From Balneolales bacterium (GTDB taxonomy: Bacteria; Bacteroidota; Rhodothermia; Balneolales; Natronogracilivirgulaceae): a DNA stretch of 22,824 bases. Where the stretch lies: assembly GCA_007133995.1 (NCBI GenBank), contig SLLP01000268.1, positions 1 to 22,824 of the forward strand. Reading direction: 5' to 3'. A program made the translations under genes and the position numbers. Positions 22,446 to 22,824 of the stretch are shown here, piece by piece. The notes below the pieces were generated by a model, which was not told where the DNA came from, did not search any database, and saw only the letters and a program-made list of their open reading frames with translations. Each line of letters starts with the position of its first letter. The first letter of the stretch is position 1.

Positions 22446-22526
22446 CTTAAGGCTATATATTCCCATATTTTTTTATATTGAAAGAATAATATTTCAAAGC
22501 ATTTTGTGTCGGTCAGATAGTCTCGG

Positions 22527-22550
22527 TTCCAATTCCAATTCCAATTCCAA
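22527..22550. repeat. TTCCAA hexamer, four tandem copies
   Basis: Four perfect copies of TTCCAA lie at 22527-22550, 24 bp before the aldo/keto reductase ATG. Short perfect tandem repeats are prone to slippage. Here copy-number change would alter the length of the 5' leader or the promoter spacing of the next gene. An imperfect TTGAAA/TTTCAA inverted repeat lies at 22478-22497. Confidence 0.75.
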
Positions 22551-22573
22551 TTATTAACGCTAGGGGTAAGCCA

Positions 22574-22824
22574 ATGCATAAATCATTAGATCGCAGGAAT
22601 TTCCTGAAAATGACCGCCACAGGTGCCGCCGGTGGATTGCTGGCAGGCGCCGGGACAGCCCGGGCTGCATCGACAGATGACGATGCCGGGACAAAGGAGA
22701 CCATCATCCACCGGAAACTCGGAAGAACCGGCCTGCAAGTGCCGGTCGTGAACCTGGGCGTCATGCGTGTCGATAACCCGAGGATCGTCAACATGGCTCT
22801 GGATGGTGGTATGACCCTGCTGGA
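22574..22824 (+). CDS. Tat-exported aldo/keto reductase, N-terminal part
   Basis: Only the first 83 codons are in the window; the frame runs off the right edge. The N-terminus DRRNFLKMTATGAAGGLLAG is a twin-arginine signal (RRNFLK followed by a hydrophobic stretch), cleaved near TARAAS. After a short acidic linker comes IIHRKLGRTGLQVPVVNLGVM and VNMALDGGMTLL, the start of an aldo/keto reductase barrel as in the Tat-exported AKR group. Substrate and cofactor cannot be judged from this part. AGGGG about 8 nt before the ATG supports the start. Confidence 0.88.
   Translation, partial: MHKSLDRRNFLKMTATGAAGGLLAGAGTARAASTDDDAGTKETIIHRKLGRTGLQVPVVNLGVMRVDNPRIVNMALDGGMTLL

Overview
The window looks like a chromosomal segment of a moderate-GC bacterium from the Bacteroidota/Balneolota/Rhodothermota side of the tree. 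The evidence is a TonB-dependent receptor of the type common there, a secreted protein built from two FISUMP domains around a fibronectin-like module, a baeRF-family protein, a coiled-coil matrixin, a Tat-exported aldo/keto reductase, and several starts without a Shine-Dalgarno sequence. The species cannot be named from the sequence alone. I saw no rRNA, tRNA, CRISPR array, integrase or intact insertion sequence.

Layout. 1-1111 (minus): baeRF-family protein cut by the left edge. 1112-1865: gene-poor stretch with a decayed reading frame, a hairpin, clustered short repeats and an 18-bp direct repeat. 1866-7712 (plus): complete histidine-utilisation set hutU-hutH-hutI-hutG, converting histidine to glutamate plus formamide; the first three genes overlap, hutG follows after 68 bp. 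7825-9276 (minus): tryptophanase, convergent with hut. Together these two loci suggest amino-acid fermentation or catabolism. 9491-14292 (minus): a four-gene operon of a nucleotidyltransferase-fold protein, two tandem paralogous B12-binding radical SAM enzymes and a class I methyltransferase; this is the best candidate for an undescribed pathway. 14599-16341 (minus): two-domain FISUMP protein. 16681-17190 (minus): small outer-membrane beta-barrel with a well-formed sigma-70-like promoter. 17299-17805 (minus): HAD phosphatase lacking its N-terminus. 17988-20093 (minus): TonB-dependent receptor. 20417-20785 (plus): MmcQ/YjbR protein, overlapping tail to tail with a membrane-anchored matrixin (20773-21726, minus). 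21999-22445 (plus): remnant of a DUF885 protein with an in-frame stop. 22574-end (plus): start of a Tat-exported aldo/keto reductase.

Recurring theme: three otherwise well-conserved proteins (HutI, tryptophanase, TonB receptor) carry hydrophilic low-complexity insertions rich in Ser/Gly/Thr/Glu. The HutI insertion is clearly built from 7-residue (21-bp) degenerate tandem units. Decay is also visible: a truncated HAD, a DUF885 remnant and a fragment upstream of hut.

All calls come from reading the sequence and recalled family motifs. No database search was run.
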